A stretch of 16,727 bases of DNA from an uncultured Rikenella sp. (GTDB taxonomy: Bacteria; Bacteroidota; Bacteroidia; Bacteroidales; Rikenellaceae), in the NCBI RefSeq assembly GCF_910579375.1, contig NZ_CAJTUJ010000033.1, positions 1 through 16,727 of the forward strand. The letters are read 5' to 3'. This document shows positions 1-5,978 of this stretch, one piece after another; position 1 is the first letter of the stretch; every line of letters begins with the position of its first letter. The position numbers and the translations under genes were made by a program. The notes below the pieces were generated by a model, which was given only the letters and a program-made list of their open reading frames with translations, searched no databases and was not told the DNA's origin.

Positions 1-752
1 CCCGCCCCGCCCGCCGCCAACAGCGGCTCTCCCTCCGCATCCACCGGCCCCGCAACAGTTCGCCACGTTTCAGTAGCCGGATCATAAACATATCCCTCCG
101 AAAAGACCGACTCCACCCCCTCCGGATCATACCCCCCGAAGAGCCACACCCGCCCCACCTGAGCCGCCACCACCGGCTGCACCCGCCGCTCCGCCCCCGG
201 CCACAACGGCCCCGCCTGCCAAGCATTCGACTGAAAATCATAGACGTAGAACGACCGCCCGCCCACCACATAGCACCTCCCTTCCAGGTACACCCCCGCA
301 CAGTTGTCCAGCGGTTCCGGCAATGAAGCCAACGTCTTTAACCCGTCGGAAGTCAGCAAATACGCTTCGTTCGTCGACCGCCCCAAGGAGTCCGTCCCTC
401 CCGCACAAAAAATCCCCTCCGGCGTCGAAGCACATGCCCCGTAGGCCAACGCCTGCGGCAACCTCCCGCCCGGCCGCCAAGCCTCCGCCACAGTATCCCA
501 GACATAAATATCGTCATAGTACCGCTTAGTCCCCCCCTCCGCCGCCGGCACCTCCGGAAAATTGCAGCCCCCCGCCACCACAACCCTCCCGTCCGGCAAA
601 GTCCCGATAAACGGCGCCGACACCCCATACCCATAGCTCCCGTCCGAATCTACCGGCAACAACCGCACCCACTCCCCTCCGTCGGAAGAGCCGGCGCACC
701 CCATCGCCGCCAGCCCCAGCAGCAGACTAAGCCAGCAGGTCGAGAATTTCAT
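1..752 (-). CDS. Kelch-repeat mutarotase (N-acetylneuraminate epimerase-like), 3' end outside window
   Basis: This frame is open from an ATG at 752 to the window edge (250 codons, no stop seen), so roughly the C-terminal third is missing relative to the usual 340-370 residues. Residues 1-20 form a signal peptide ending LAAMGC, a weak lipobox (Cys19), so it may be a lipoprotein or a cleaved periplasmic protein. Four kelch-type beta blades are visible through their double glycines: VVVAGG (57-62), IFCAGG (114-119), CYVVGG (160-165) and VWLFGG (202-207). The stretch GVSAPFIGTLPDG followed by GGCNFP resembles the cyclically permuted mutarotase/NanM family, which speeds alpha-to-beta anomerisation of sialic acid. 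The start overlaps the epimerase stop by 26 bp, which indicates translational coupling, and the neighbours support a sialic-acid role. The specific substrate is inferred. Confidence 0.88.
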   Translation of the reverse strand, partial: MKFSTCWLSLLLGLAAMGCAGSSDGGEWVRLLPVDSDGSYGYGVSAPFIGTLPDGRVVVAGGCNFPEVPAAEGGTKRYYDDIYVWDTVAEAWRPGGRLPQALAYGACASTPEGIFCAGGTDSLGRSTNEAYLLTSDGLKTLASLPEPLDNCAGVYLEGRCYVVGGRSFYVYDFQSNAWQAGPLWPGAERRVQPVVAAQVGRVWLFGGYDPEGVESVFSEGYVYDPATETWRTVAGPVDAEGEPLLAAGGA

Positions 753-1917
753 GACACAACGTATAAGACTGAATCATCATGCGCGGAATGTGGAACGGCC
801 CCTTGAACATATTCCCCTTGGCCGGCTGCGCCACCGTCCCGTCGCGGTGCAGGTAGCCGTACCACTCGCCGAACTGCACGTCCGGAAAGTGTCCGTACGT
901 GTACTCGCTGATCATGCGGTGCATCCGGAGGTACTTCTCGTCCCGCGTCGCCAGGTAGGCATAGAGCGTCGCGATAATCGCCTCCGTCTGGGGCCACCAG
1001 AACTTCATATCCTGCGAATAGTCCTGCGCCGGAAAGCCCTTGCAGTCCCGGAAGTTGATAATCCCGCCGTAGGCCTCGTCCCATCCCCACTCCCACGACC
1101 AGTCGAGAATCGTGAGCGCCATCTCCGTCAACTCCCTGTCCCACCCCCGGAAGCGCGACTCTTCGAGCAGGAACCACGCCGTCTCAATGCAGTGCCCCGG
1201 GTTAATAACCCGCCCGGCCATCGAGTCGAGAAACTCGCCGTTCGGCCCCACCGTCTCCAAGAGAGCCTTGAACTCCGGGTGCATAAAGTCGTTGCGGATT
1301 TCGGTAATCGACCGTTCGATCTGCTCCGCCAGCACCGGATCGTCTCCGACCGCCGCCCGTATCCGCGACGCCGTGTTGATCAGGATCATCGTCAGCGAAT
1401 GCCCCTTCCCCACGAACCCCTCCCGGAACTTCGGCTCCAGAAATCCCGGGATCGAACTCATGTGCAGGATCCGTTTGAACAGGTCGAGCGCCTTTTGTCC
1501 ATAGGCCTTATCTCCCGACGCAATCGAGTACTCCGACATCGCGATAGCGGCAAAGCACTCCGAAAAGAGGTACCGCCGCTTCCGCACCGGCACCCCTTCC
1601 GCGGTCACTTCAAAAAACATATGACCGTCGGTATCGATACAGTATTTTTCAATAAAGTCGATGGTGGATTTCGCCGCCGCGAGCCACTCGGGGTTGCGTT
1701 CGATGCGGTTGTAGGCGAAAGCGCACACGAAAGCGAACCGCCCCTGGAACCAGACAGATTTGTCGGTGTCCATCAAAGTTCCGTCGCGATCCAGAGCAGT
1801 AAAAATCCCTCCGTTTTTCCTGTCGAGCCCGTTTTCGAGCCAGAAAGGCAGTATATTTTCGGTCAGGTCAGCTTTATACTGCGCCGCCCAGTGCGACAAA
1901 TAGGTCTGTTTGTCCAT
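727..1917 (-). CDS. N-acylglucosamine 2-epimerase (AGE/RnBP family)
   Basis: A 396-residue cytosolic protein, the normal length for the AGE family, whose (alpha/alpha)6 barrel interconverts N-acetylmannosamine and N-acetylglucosamine. Family residues visible are WFQGR (56-60), KGHS (His173), PGHCIE (His242), WWPQTEA (308-314) and FHIPR (His376). His242 and His376 fit the two catalytic histidines known in this family. In Bacteroides this enzyme takes the place of the NanK/NanE kinase-epimerase route: ManNAc released by the lyase becomes GlcNAc. The downstream kelch gene overlaps it by 26 bp. The upstream spacer (1918-1962) holds only an imperfect -7 box (AACGTTTG on the minus strand, near 1937-1944), and the normal partner, the lyase, lies 909 bp upstream beyond repeats. 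Other AGE specificities (cellobiose or mannose epimerase) are less likely given the lyase nearby. Confidence 0.93.
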   Translation of the reverse strand: MDKQTYLSHWAAQYKADLTENILPFWLENGLDRKNGGIFTALDRDGTLMDTDKSVWFQGRFAFVCAFAYNRIERNPEWLAAAKSTIDFIEKYCIDTDGHMFFEVTAEGVPVRKRRYLFSECFAAIAMSEYSIASGDKAYGQKALDLFKRILHMSSIPGFLEPKFREGFVGKGHSLTMILINTASRIRAAVGDDPVLAEQIERSITEIRNDFMHPEFKALLETVGPNGEFLDSMAGRVINPGHCIETAWFLLEESRFRGWDRELTEMALTILDWSWEWGWDEAYGGIINFRDCKGFPAQDYSQDMKFWWPQTEAIIATLYAYLATRDEKYLRMHRMISEYTYGHFPDVQFGEWYGYLHRDGTVAQPAKGNMFKGPFHIPRMMIQSYTLCHEILDLLA

Positions 1918-1962
1918 GTTGGTTTGTGTGTAGATTCAAACGTTCTGTTTCGTGTTTTAAAT

Positions 1963-2151
1963 GAGCCCGCCCCGGGCTACCGCTACGCGGACTCGGGCGA
2001 TCCGGTGACCGTCGGCTGCCGGGCTTCACTCTGGATGGCTTCCAGCTACAATACCGACGGCAGACATCTGCATTTCAGTACGACATGGCTTTATCCCAAT
2101 AGTGCGTATGGTCGTGGTTTCGGTTTTCAGTTGCGTTGCCTCTCGGAATAA
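1963..2151 (+). pseudogene. Start-less C-terminal cassette 1 of a FISUMP-type surface protein
   Basis: The plus frame from GAG at 1963 to TAA at 2149-2151 encodes about 62 residues: APGYRYADSG near the start, LWMASS in the middle, LHFSTTW, and finally AYGRGFGFQLRCLSE. The order G(F/Y)R, aromatic/serine motif, L-x-F, then GF-x-(V/L)-RC is the C-terminal signature of the Fibrobacter succinogenes major paralogous (FISUMP, C-type-lectin-like) domain of Bacteroidetes surface lipoproteins. There is no start codon, promoter or N-terminal part; the frame upstream merely runs antisense through the epimerase gene. Two other cassettes in the window share its ends almost base for base. It is either a gene remnant or a silent donor cassette. 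Confidence 0.72.
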
Positions 2152-2242
2152 ACAGGGACGCGCAGCACGCGAATACTAGCCGGTACGTACAACTCCAATG
2201 TGGTCGGACGCCCGGGCGGAACGCAACGAACACCGTGAGTTT

Positions 2243-2291
2243 GCGGGCCTCCCGGTGGGAGGCGTCCGGCCCGCGCGGTTCTTCGAACCGC
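2243..2291. repeat. Double-hairpin repeat module (copy 1)
   Basis: Two adjacent hairpins. The first has arms GCGGGCC (2243-2249) and GGCCCGC, with an inner stem CTCCC/GGGAG. The second is GCGGTTC, loop TTC, GAACCGC (2275-2291). The same pair occurs in reverse-complement order at 10586-10634. Both copies lie 80-130 bp after a FISUMP cassette, and the DNA just after both cassette stops also matches (CGAATACT(A/G)GCCG). Between 2292 and 2382 I see no gene. Confidence 0.7.
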
Positions 2292-2382
2292 AACTACAAC
2301 GCCCCATTCACCGCCCCATTCTGTGGCATTCGTCCTCGGCGCGCCCCCCACGCGCCGCTATAGCGTCGCCCTCGCCGAGGAC

Positions 2383-2592
2383 GGCGATTCTCCGAATCGC
2401 GCTATTCGCTCTCGGCCCAAATTCCAGCCCAAAGCTCGACCCAGCGTAGCGCGAAAACCGCAGTCGGTTTTCGCGCCCGAAGAACGAGCACAGCCCAAAA
2501 CACAGCCCAGTTCTCCGCCCCGTGTCCGCCTCACTGCGGCTCCGCTGTCGCTCCGCCGCATTTTCGAGCGCGGTCTCTGTTCCGCGCGCCGG
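2383..2592 (+). repeat. Dispersed intergenic core repeat (copy 1) with nested 28-bp palindrome
   Basis: This stretch matches 10904-11040 in the same orientation. It starts with a small hairpin GCGATTC/GAATCGC, continues through a common block containing CTCTCGGCCCAAATTCCAGC, and ends with CCGTGTC(C/G)GCCTCACTGCGG just before the 44-bp palindrome. Copy 1 carries about 65 extra bases absent from copy 2. These include a perfect 12-bp stem (arms GCGCGAAAACCG and CGGTTTTCGCGC, loop CAGT, 2449-2476), which looks like a smaller palindrome inserted into the repeat. No convincing protein is encoded: frames are short and lack family motifs. Confidence 0.75.
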
Positions 2593-2782
2593 GGAAATCT
2601 TGTCAAAACGTGCTAGCACATTTTGACGATTTCCCTCCTAAGGCGGGGCGCGCGTCGGTTTGAGGGTACTGGCCTCGGGCCGGGCGGGCCCCACTTAGTA
2701 AGGCAGAGATAACCCTAACAAAACACCCTATGGGTGCGTGGACGGGAAATGCTCGCGCATTTCCACTGGCAGCCTCTACCCC
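2584..2782 (+). repeat. About 199-bp repeat R1, inverted partner of 16318-16515
   Basis: Read base by base, this block matches the reverse complement of 16318-16515 with only a handful of differences. It contains the 44-bp palindrome, then CTCCTAAGGCGGGGCGCGCG, GAGGGTACTGGCCTCGGGCC, a unique part with GGCAGAGATAACCCTAAC, and a terminal hairpin GGAAATGC/GCATTTCC. It ends in GCAGCCTCTACCCC, 44 bp from the lyase stop. A shortened relative of its left part occurs at 11030-11100. Confidence 0.88.
2592..2635. repeat. 44-bp palindromic repeat, copy 1
   Basis: A near-perfect palindrome with outer arms GGGAAATC and GATTTCCC, middle arms GTCAAAA and TTTTGAC, and centre GTGCTAGCAC. A 2-base bulge (TT) on the left arm gives it direction. 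Relatives lie at 11040-11083, 16464-16507 and 16645-16688. Confidence 0.85.
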
Positions 2783-2826
2783 ACAGGATGAAACGACCCT
2801 CGGGCCGCGTGTCCCCGCAAACCCCG

Positions 2827-3744
2827 TCAGAAACGGTTGCAGCGTTCAAAGAAGCCGATCGCCTCCAGCTCCCGCTTCATCGCCGCCTCTTCCTCCGGCG
2901 TGATGTTGCGGAACGGCGTCCGGTTCGGACCTAAATCCAGCCCGATGAGCTTCATGATCCGCTTCCCTCCCACGATATTCCCCCGGTAGCGACAAATCAC
3001 ATTAATCACCTCCTGCGAGAAATTCTGCCGTTCGCGCGCCAGCTCCAAGTCCCCCGCCTGCCAAGCCTCCAGAATCCCCACCAGCTCGCGCCCGTTGTAG
3101 TTCGTCGTCCCGCCAATCCCCCCTTGCGCCCCCCCCATCGCCAGACACGGCAGAATCGTCTCGTCCTGCCCGTGCAACATGTCGAACTTCCCGCCCTTGT
3201 AGAGCCGACACTGATTGTACTCGTACAGGCTCTCATACGTGTACTTGATCCCCGCGAAGTTCGGAATCCGACCGTCCACCGCCGCCAGAAACTCCACCAT
3301 CGGCAAATACGCCCCATTGAACGCCGGAATGTGGTAGAAATAGAACGGCAACTCCGGCGCGCCCGCCGCAATCTCCTCGCAATATTTCACCAGCTCCTCG
3401 ACCCGTCCCACTTTCGGAAACGGCGGCGCCATCGCCCCGATCCCCCACGCACCGATCCGCTGCGCATGCTGCGCCAGCCGGAAACTCTGCCGCACACACG
3501 TGCTCCCCACATGCACGATCACCTTGAAATCCGCCGGTGCCGCATCCATCCACGCCTCCGCCAGCCGCATCCGCTCCTCCTCCGTCAGCATATACCCCTC
3601 GCCCGACGAACCGTTGATAAAGACCCCGCGGAGTCCGTTTTTGGCCAGCATCGCCGCATAAGTCGGAATCGGCTCGAGATTCACATCCCCGTTCGGCCCG
3701 AACGGCGTGAACGGCGCATCGATAAGCCCCTTGATTTTTTCCAT
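2827..3744 (-). CDS. nanA: N-acetylneuraminate lyase (sialic acid aldolase, DHDPS/NAL superfamily)
   Basis: A 305-residue cytosolic class I aldolase cleaving Neu5Ac to ManNAc and pyruvate. The start chosen is the ATG at 3744 (MEKIKGLIDAPFTPF): it gives the family length and begins right at the first barrel strand. The frame is open further upstream to 3966, but that extension overlaps the divergent gene and its promoter. Visible motifs are GSSGEG (45-50, substrate carboxylate binding), YFYHIP with Tyr137, and GIKYTYESLYEYNQ with the Schiff-base Lys167, both matching the E. coli NanA layout (Tyr137, Lys165). A TATCTTTG -7 box lies 60 bp upstream. The epimerase and kelch genes follow on the same strand, but only after about 900 bp of repeats. 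Confidence 0.95.
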   Translation of the reverse strand: MEKIKGLIDAPFTPFGPNGDVNLEPIPTYAAMLAKNGLRGVFINGSSGEGYMLTEEERMRLAEAWMDAAPADFKVIVHVGSTCVRQSFRLAQHAQRIGAWGIGAMAPPFPKVGRVEELVKYCEEIAAGAPELPFYFYHIPAFNGAYLPMVEFLAAVDGRIPNFAGIKYTYESLYEYNQCRLYKGGKFDMLHGQDETILPCLAMGGAQGGIGGTTNYNGRELVGILEAWQAGDLELARERQNFSQEVINVICRYRGNIVGGKRIMKLIGLDLGPNRTPFRNITPEEEAAMKRELEAIGFFERCNRF

Positions 3745-3803
3745 CTTGTTTCGAATATCGTTGATTGTAAGAAATGATTGCCCATTCGCCCCGCCGCACT
3801 CTC

Positions 3804-3833
3804 CAAAGATACCCAAAAAGCAAAATCCTCCAA
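3804..3833 (-). promoter_or_regulatory. Bacteroidetes-type promoter for the lyase gene
   Basis: On the minus strand TATCTTTG (3811-3804) is an exact TAnnTTTG -7 box, preceded after 19 bases by TTG (3831-3833), the expected -33 spacing. The predicted 5' leader before the ATG at 3744 is about 50 nt. Confidence 0.7.
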
Positions 3834-3854
3834 CACCCTTCCGCAGAAAAAAGT

Positions 3855-3862
3855 TATATTTG
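3855..3862 (+). promoter_or_regulatory. -7 box for the CsgG/LpoB-like gene
   Basis: TATATTTG matches TAnnTTTG exactly and ends 22 bp before the ATG at 3885, giving a very short leader. No clear -33 TTTG is seen at the usual distance. It lies about 45 bp from, and divergent to, the lyase promoter. Confidence 0.55.
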
Positions 3863-3884
3863 ACAAAAAGAACCTCTTCATCCC

Positions 3885-4712
3885 ATGAATCGACATTTCT
3901 TCCCCCGCCTTTCCGCCGTCGGCCTCTGCTGTCTGCTGAGCAGCCTCTTTCGTCCCGCTGCCGCACAGGAGAAAGAGACCGTCCTGATCGACCGTTTCGA
4001 CCACACGCGAGACGTCCCCGTCCCCTACGTGGAGAGCCTGCGCGAGCAGGTCGGCCGCGCTTTCACCGACCGGGGCCGGCATCAGGTGATCGACGCCCAG
4101 ACCCTCCCGTCCCTATCCGCATCCCGCAGCACCGCCGACCGCGAGATTCTCCTCCGGACGACCGGCGCCCGGTACGTGATTTCGGGTCAGGTGAGCGACT
4201 ACCTCTTCCGTCGCGAGATCGTCGGTGACAAACCCCGGTTTACCACCGCCATGCGGCTGGTTCTCACCGGTTACGACCTCCGGAACGACCGGGAAATCGC
4301 TCCCGAAGAGTTCCGCCTCTCCGGCTCCGGCGCCACGGCCGAAGAGGCCGACACCCGCGCCTTTGCCAGCCTGCCTTACAGCCTCCTCTTCTATATCGAC
4401 CGCCGTTTCCGGTTCGAGACCCGCATCCTGCGCCTCGCTCCCACCGACGCCAAAGGACGGCTGAAAGAGCTCTACATCCATAGCGGGCATTCGATCGGCG
4501 TCCAGCGCAAAGACCTTTTCCTCGTCTACCGCGAGACCGACATGGGCGAAGGAGCCATCGCCCGCGAACAGATCGGCAAACTGCGCGTCAAAGAGGTCAT
4601 GGGCGACGAAGTGACCAAATGCACCATCGTACGGGGCAGCGACGAAATCGCCTCCTCCTTTGCGACCGGCGAAACCCTGATTGTCGTCAGCGACAGCGAA
4701 TCCCTTTTCTGA
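3885..4712 (+). CDS. Secreted CsgG/LpoB-like protein of unknown role
   Basis: 275 residues. Residues 1-28 form a Sec signal peptide ending PAAA-Q, with no lipobox cysteine at the cleavage site, so the protein is probably periplasmic. The mature start, VLIDRFDHTRDVP, then a helix and HQVIDAQTL, then GARYVISGQVSDYLF, follows the alpha/beta pattern of the CsgG N-terminal/LpoB family (conserved short strand, helix, vvd element, GA-x-Y-v-i-x-G strand). The last about 90 residues (GHSIGVQRKDLFLVYRE through LRVKEVMGDEVTKCTI) resemble the small beta domain found after CsgG-like domains in FlgT-type proteins. No curli partners (CsgE/F/A) are nearby, so curli export is not supported. The function is unknown; a cell-envelope assembly or regulator role is only a guess. 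The fold assignment is moderately sure. Confidence 0.8.
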   Translation: MNRHFFPRLSAVGLCCLLSSLFRPAAAQEKETVLIDRFDHTRDVPVPYVESLREQVGRAFTDRGRHQVIDAQTLPSLSASRSTADREILLRTTGARYVISGQVSDYLFRREIVGDKPRFTTAMRLVLTGYDLRNDREIAPEEFRLSGSGATAEEADTRAFASLPYSLLFYIDRRFRFETRILRLAPTDAKGRLKELYIHSGHSIGVQRKDLFLVYRETDMGEGAIAREQIGKLRVKEVMGDEVTKCTIVRGSDEIASSFATGETLIVVSDSESLF

Positions 4713-4807
4713 CCCTCCCCCACACATCAGAGACCGCATCATCCAGCCGCCCTCCGCGACAACACCATTTCGGGCGCACCAGATCCCCGGAACACCGCGA
4801 AATGTCG

Positions 4808-4815
4808 TATCTTTG
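4808..4815 (+). promoter_or_regulatory. -7 box upstream of a structured ncRNA
   Basis: TATCTTTG is an exact TAnnTTTG box in a gene-free spacer, followed at the expected distance by the first base of a strongly structured region. A -33 TTTG is not obvious. Confidence 0.6.
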
Positions 4816-4821
4816 TACTCG

Positions 4822-5124
4822 GAAAAAATTAGAAGCTCGAACAGGCGCGTCCCGCACGCCCTGTCCGAGCGGAACATAATAAAGAAGCGTTCCAAACTTA
4901 CTTCCCCTCGTTCAGGAATCTGGAAAATTCAATGTGGCAAGGAGGGAAGTAACGTAGGCGCTCACGTCTTGTATCTGTTTCAAGAACCCGGCACACGCAT
5001 ACTTGCGCACCGCGTTTTTTCGTCTATCGATATGGGCGTGGGCTGTCTGCGTTTACTCACTTGCACGGGCATTCCAGAACCTCCTGAACATGGGTAAACG
5101 AATCGGGCAGCCTCACGCTTTTTT
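4822..5124 (+). ncRNA. Structured non-coding RNA candidate (about 300 nt)
   Basis: The spacer between the CsgG-like gene and the next repeat holds consecutive stems. They are: a hairpin with arms CTCGAACAGGCG and CGCCCTGTCCGAG (small bulges); GGAAC...GTTCC; TTACTTCCC...GGGAAGTAA enclosing about 40 nt; CTTG...CAAG; and a long 3' stem ending in U6. No convincing reading frame spans it. The region starts at an exact Bacteroidetes -7 box and ends at an intrinsic terminator, so it looks like an independent transcript. I do not recognise RNase P, tmRNA or SRP signatures. 6S RNA of Bacteroidales (the Bacteroidales-1 type) is possible, but about 300 nt is longer than usual, and two successive small RNAs could also fit. 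Confidence 0.5.
5036..5124 (+). terminator. Intrinsic terminator with extended stem (3' end of the ncRNA)
   Basis: The 5' arm (GCGTG, GGCTGTCTG, CGTTTACTCA) pairs with the 3' arm (TGGGTAAACG, CGGGCAGCC, CACGC) over about 23 pairs including G-U pairs and small bulges, followed by TTTTTT (5119-5124). The apical region can form a further small hairpin TTCCAG/CTGAA. The stem is long for a simple terminator, so it is probably also part of the mature RNA. Confidence 0.72.
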
Positions 5125-5187
5125 CATTCCCCAACGACCATACGGGCCGCCAGGTGAGGCGGAGGCTCGGCCAACGAACCCACGACC

Positions 5188-5292
5188 ATGACCAAAATGT
5201 CTCGTGCCCGGGAAAGAAAAAAGGGCTGCCTCTTCACAGCCCTTGTCCTCCTGTTGCTCATCGCGCTGATGCTCGCCGCCGGATACCGTTGA
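5188..5292 (+). CDS. Possible 34-residue single-pass membrane peptide
   Basis: ATG at 5188 to TGA at 5290-5292. A basic head (MTKMSRARERKK, then GC) is followed by about 18 hydrophobic residues (LFTALVLLLLIALMLAAG) and a short YR tail: an N-in membrane peptide by the positive-inside rule. It has no recognised family and no strong ribosome-binding site, and it lies about 60 bp after the ncRNA terminator. A hairpin that could end minus-strand transcription is embedded in its 5' third. It may be a genuine small protein or chance. Confidence 0.4.
   Translation: MTKMSRARERKKGCLFTALVLLLLIALMLAAGYR
5215..5244 (-). terminator. Possible minus-strand intrinsic terminator
   Basis: The stem AAGGGCTG (5221-5228) / CAGCCCTT (5237-5244), with an 8-base loop, is preceded on the plus strand by an A-run, so on the minus strand the stem is followed by a U-run. 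No minus-strand gene is evident upstream, so it may instead shape the small plus-strand ORF that contains it. Confidence 0.4.
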
Positions 5293-5339
5293 GGCAAACA
5301 TAAAAATCCAATTATTTCGGACACTTGATTCATTGTGCT

Positions 5340-5690
5340 GGAGGGTACTGTTCTTTTTGTTCACAAAAAGAACCAGAAAACCGACACTGCCAGCGAGAGC
5401 AATGCAAACATAGTTTGCAAATTGCCGAGCAGCGAGGAGGAAGGCGAAGCCAAACTTCAGAGCGCATCCCTGCGGGATGCTCTGGCCGTGTCTGCCCGAT
5501 TGGTTGGGCTGGGTTTTCTCGGCGGGGCGCCTATAATGCAAGTATTACCCCAATGCGCCCACGCCGGAAAACCACAGCCCAACGAAACAAGGCGGAGAGA
5601 ACACGTGGTCGTCCCTCCGGGACGACCTCTGCAAAAGTTCTTTGGGTACCTTTCTTTCAAGAAAGGTACGGTTCCAGCCGGGGCAAAGAA
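5340..5690 (+). repeat. Multi-hairpin intergenic element, copy A (351 bp)
   Basis: Shares its ends and middle with 13874-14148. Left end: GAGGGTACTG then a palindrome with arms GTTCTTTTTGT/ACAAAAAGAAC. Middle: hairpins GAGCGCATCCC/GGGATGCTC and GGTCGTCCC/GGGACGACC, and a long-range pair GTTGGGCTG / CAGCCCAAC. Right end: GGTACCTTTCTT/AAGAAAGGTAC then GGTTCC. Copy A has about 75 extra bases (5375-5455), also found inverted in copy C at 11114-11243. Short frames here have no protein signatures; I see no gene between 5293 and 5978. Confidence 0.82.
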
Positions 5691-5731
5691 AAAAGTTCAG
5701 GAAACGAGATATTTTAGATTTTTTCGAAAGC

Positions 5732-5770
5732 GCCGGAATACATGAAAAAATCAGGTATTCCGGCATTTTT
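5732..5770 (+). terminator. Intrinsic terminator
   Basis: Perfect 10-bp stem GCCGGAATAC / GTATTCCGGC with a 13-base loop, then ATTTTT. It lies downstream of repeat copy A and would end any plus-strand transcript from the ncRNA, peptide or repeat region before the PCMD operon. From 5771 to 5978 I see only a likely leader: AT-rich DNA around 5818-5840 contains TTTG and a near -7 box (TAGTTTG), but no exact promoter. Confidence 0.65.
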
Positions 5771-5978
5771 ATCGAGCCCCCGACAAGAGAATCACCCCAG
5801 GACTGGGAAAAACGGAACTAAATTTGTTTAGTTTGACCTCAAAACCGGAGACATACACAGCGGTTTAGTAATAATACCCTAACTTCGTGGAATTACTACC
5901 GCCCGAAAACGGGACGACAACCCGCCGCCCACGTCGCCGGCCACCAGCAAGAAAAAAGAGAAGAAAGGGAGGTAAGTT

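Noticed and set aside
751..2151. 466-codon plus-strand open frame ending in the FISUMP motif
   Set aside because: Its first about 390 codons are antisense to the epimerase, are Arg/Pro-rich and show no family motifs. Only the last 60 or so codons (cassette 1) are meaningful.
3745..3966. Longer N-terminus for the lyase (379 residues)
   Set aside because: The extension covers the lyase promoter and overlaps the divergent gene; the residues are low-complexity, and the family length fits the ATG at 3744.
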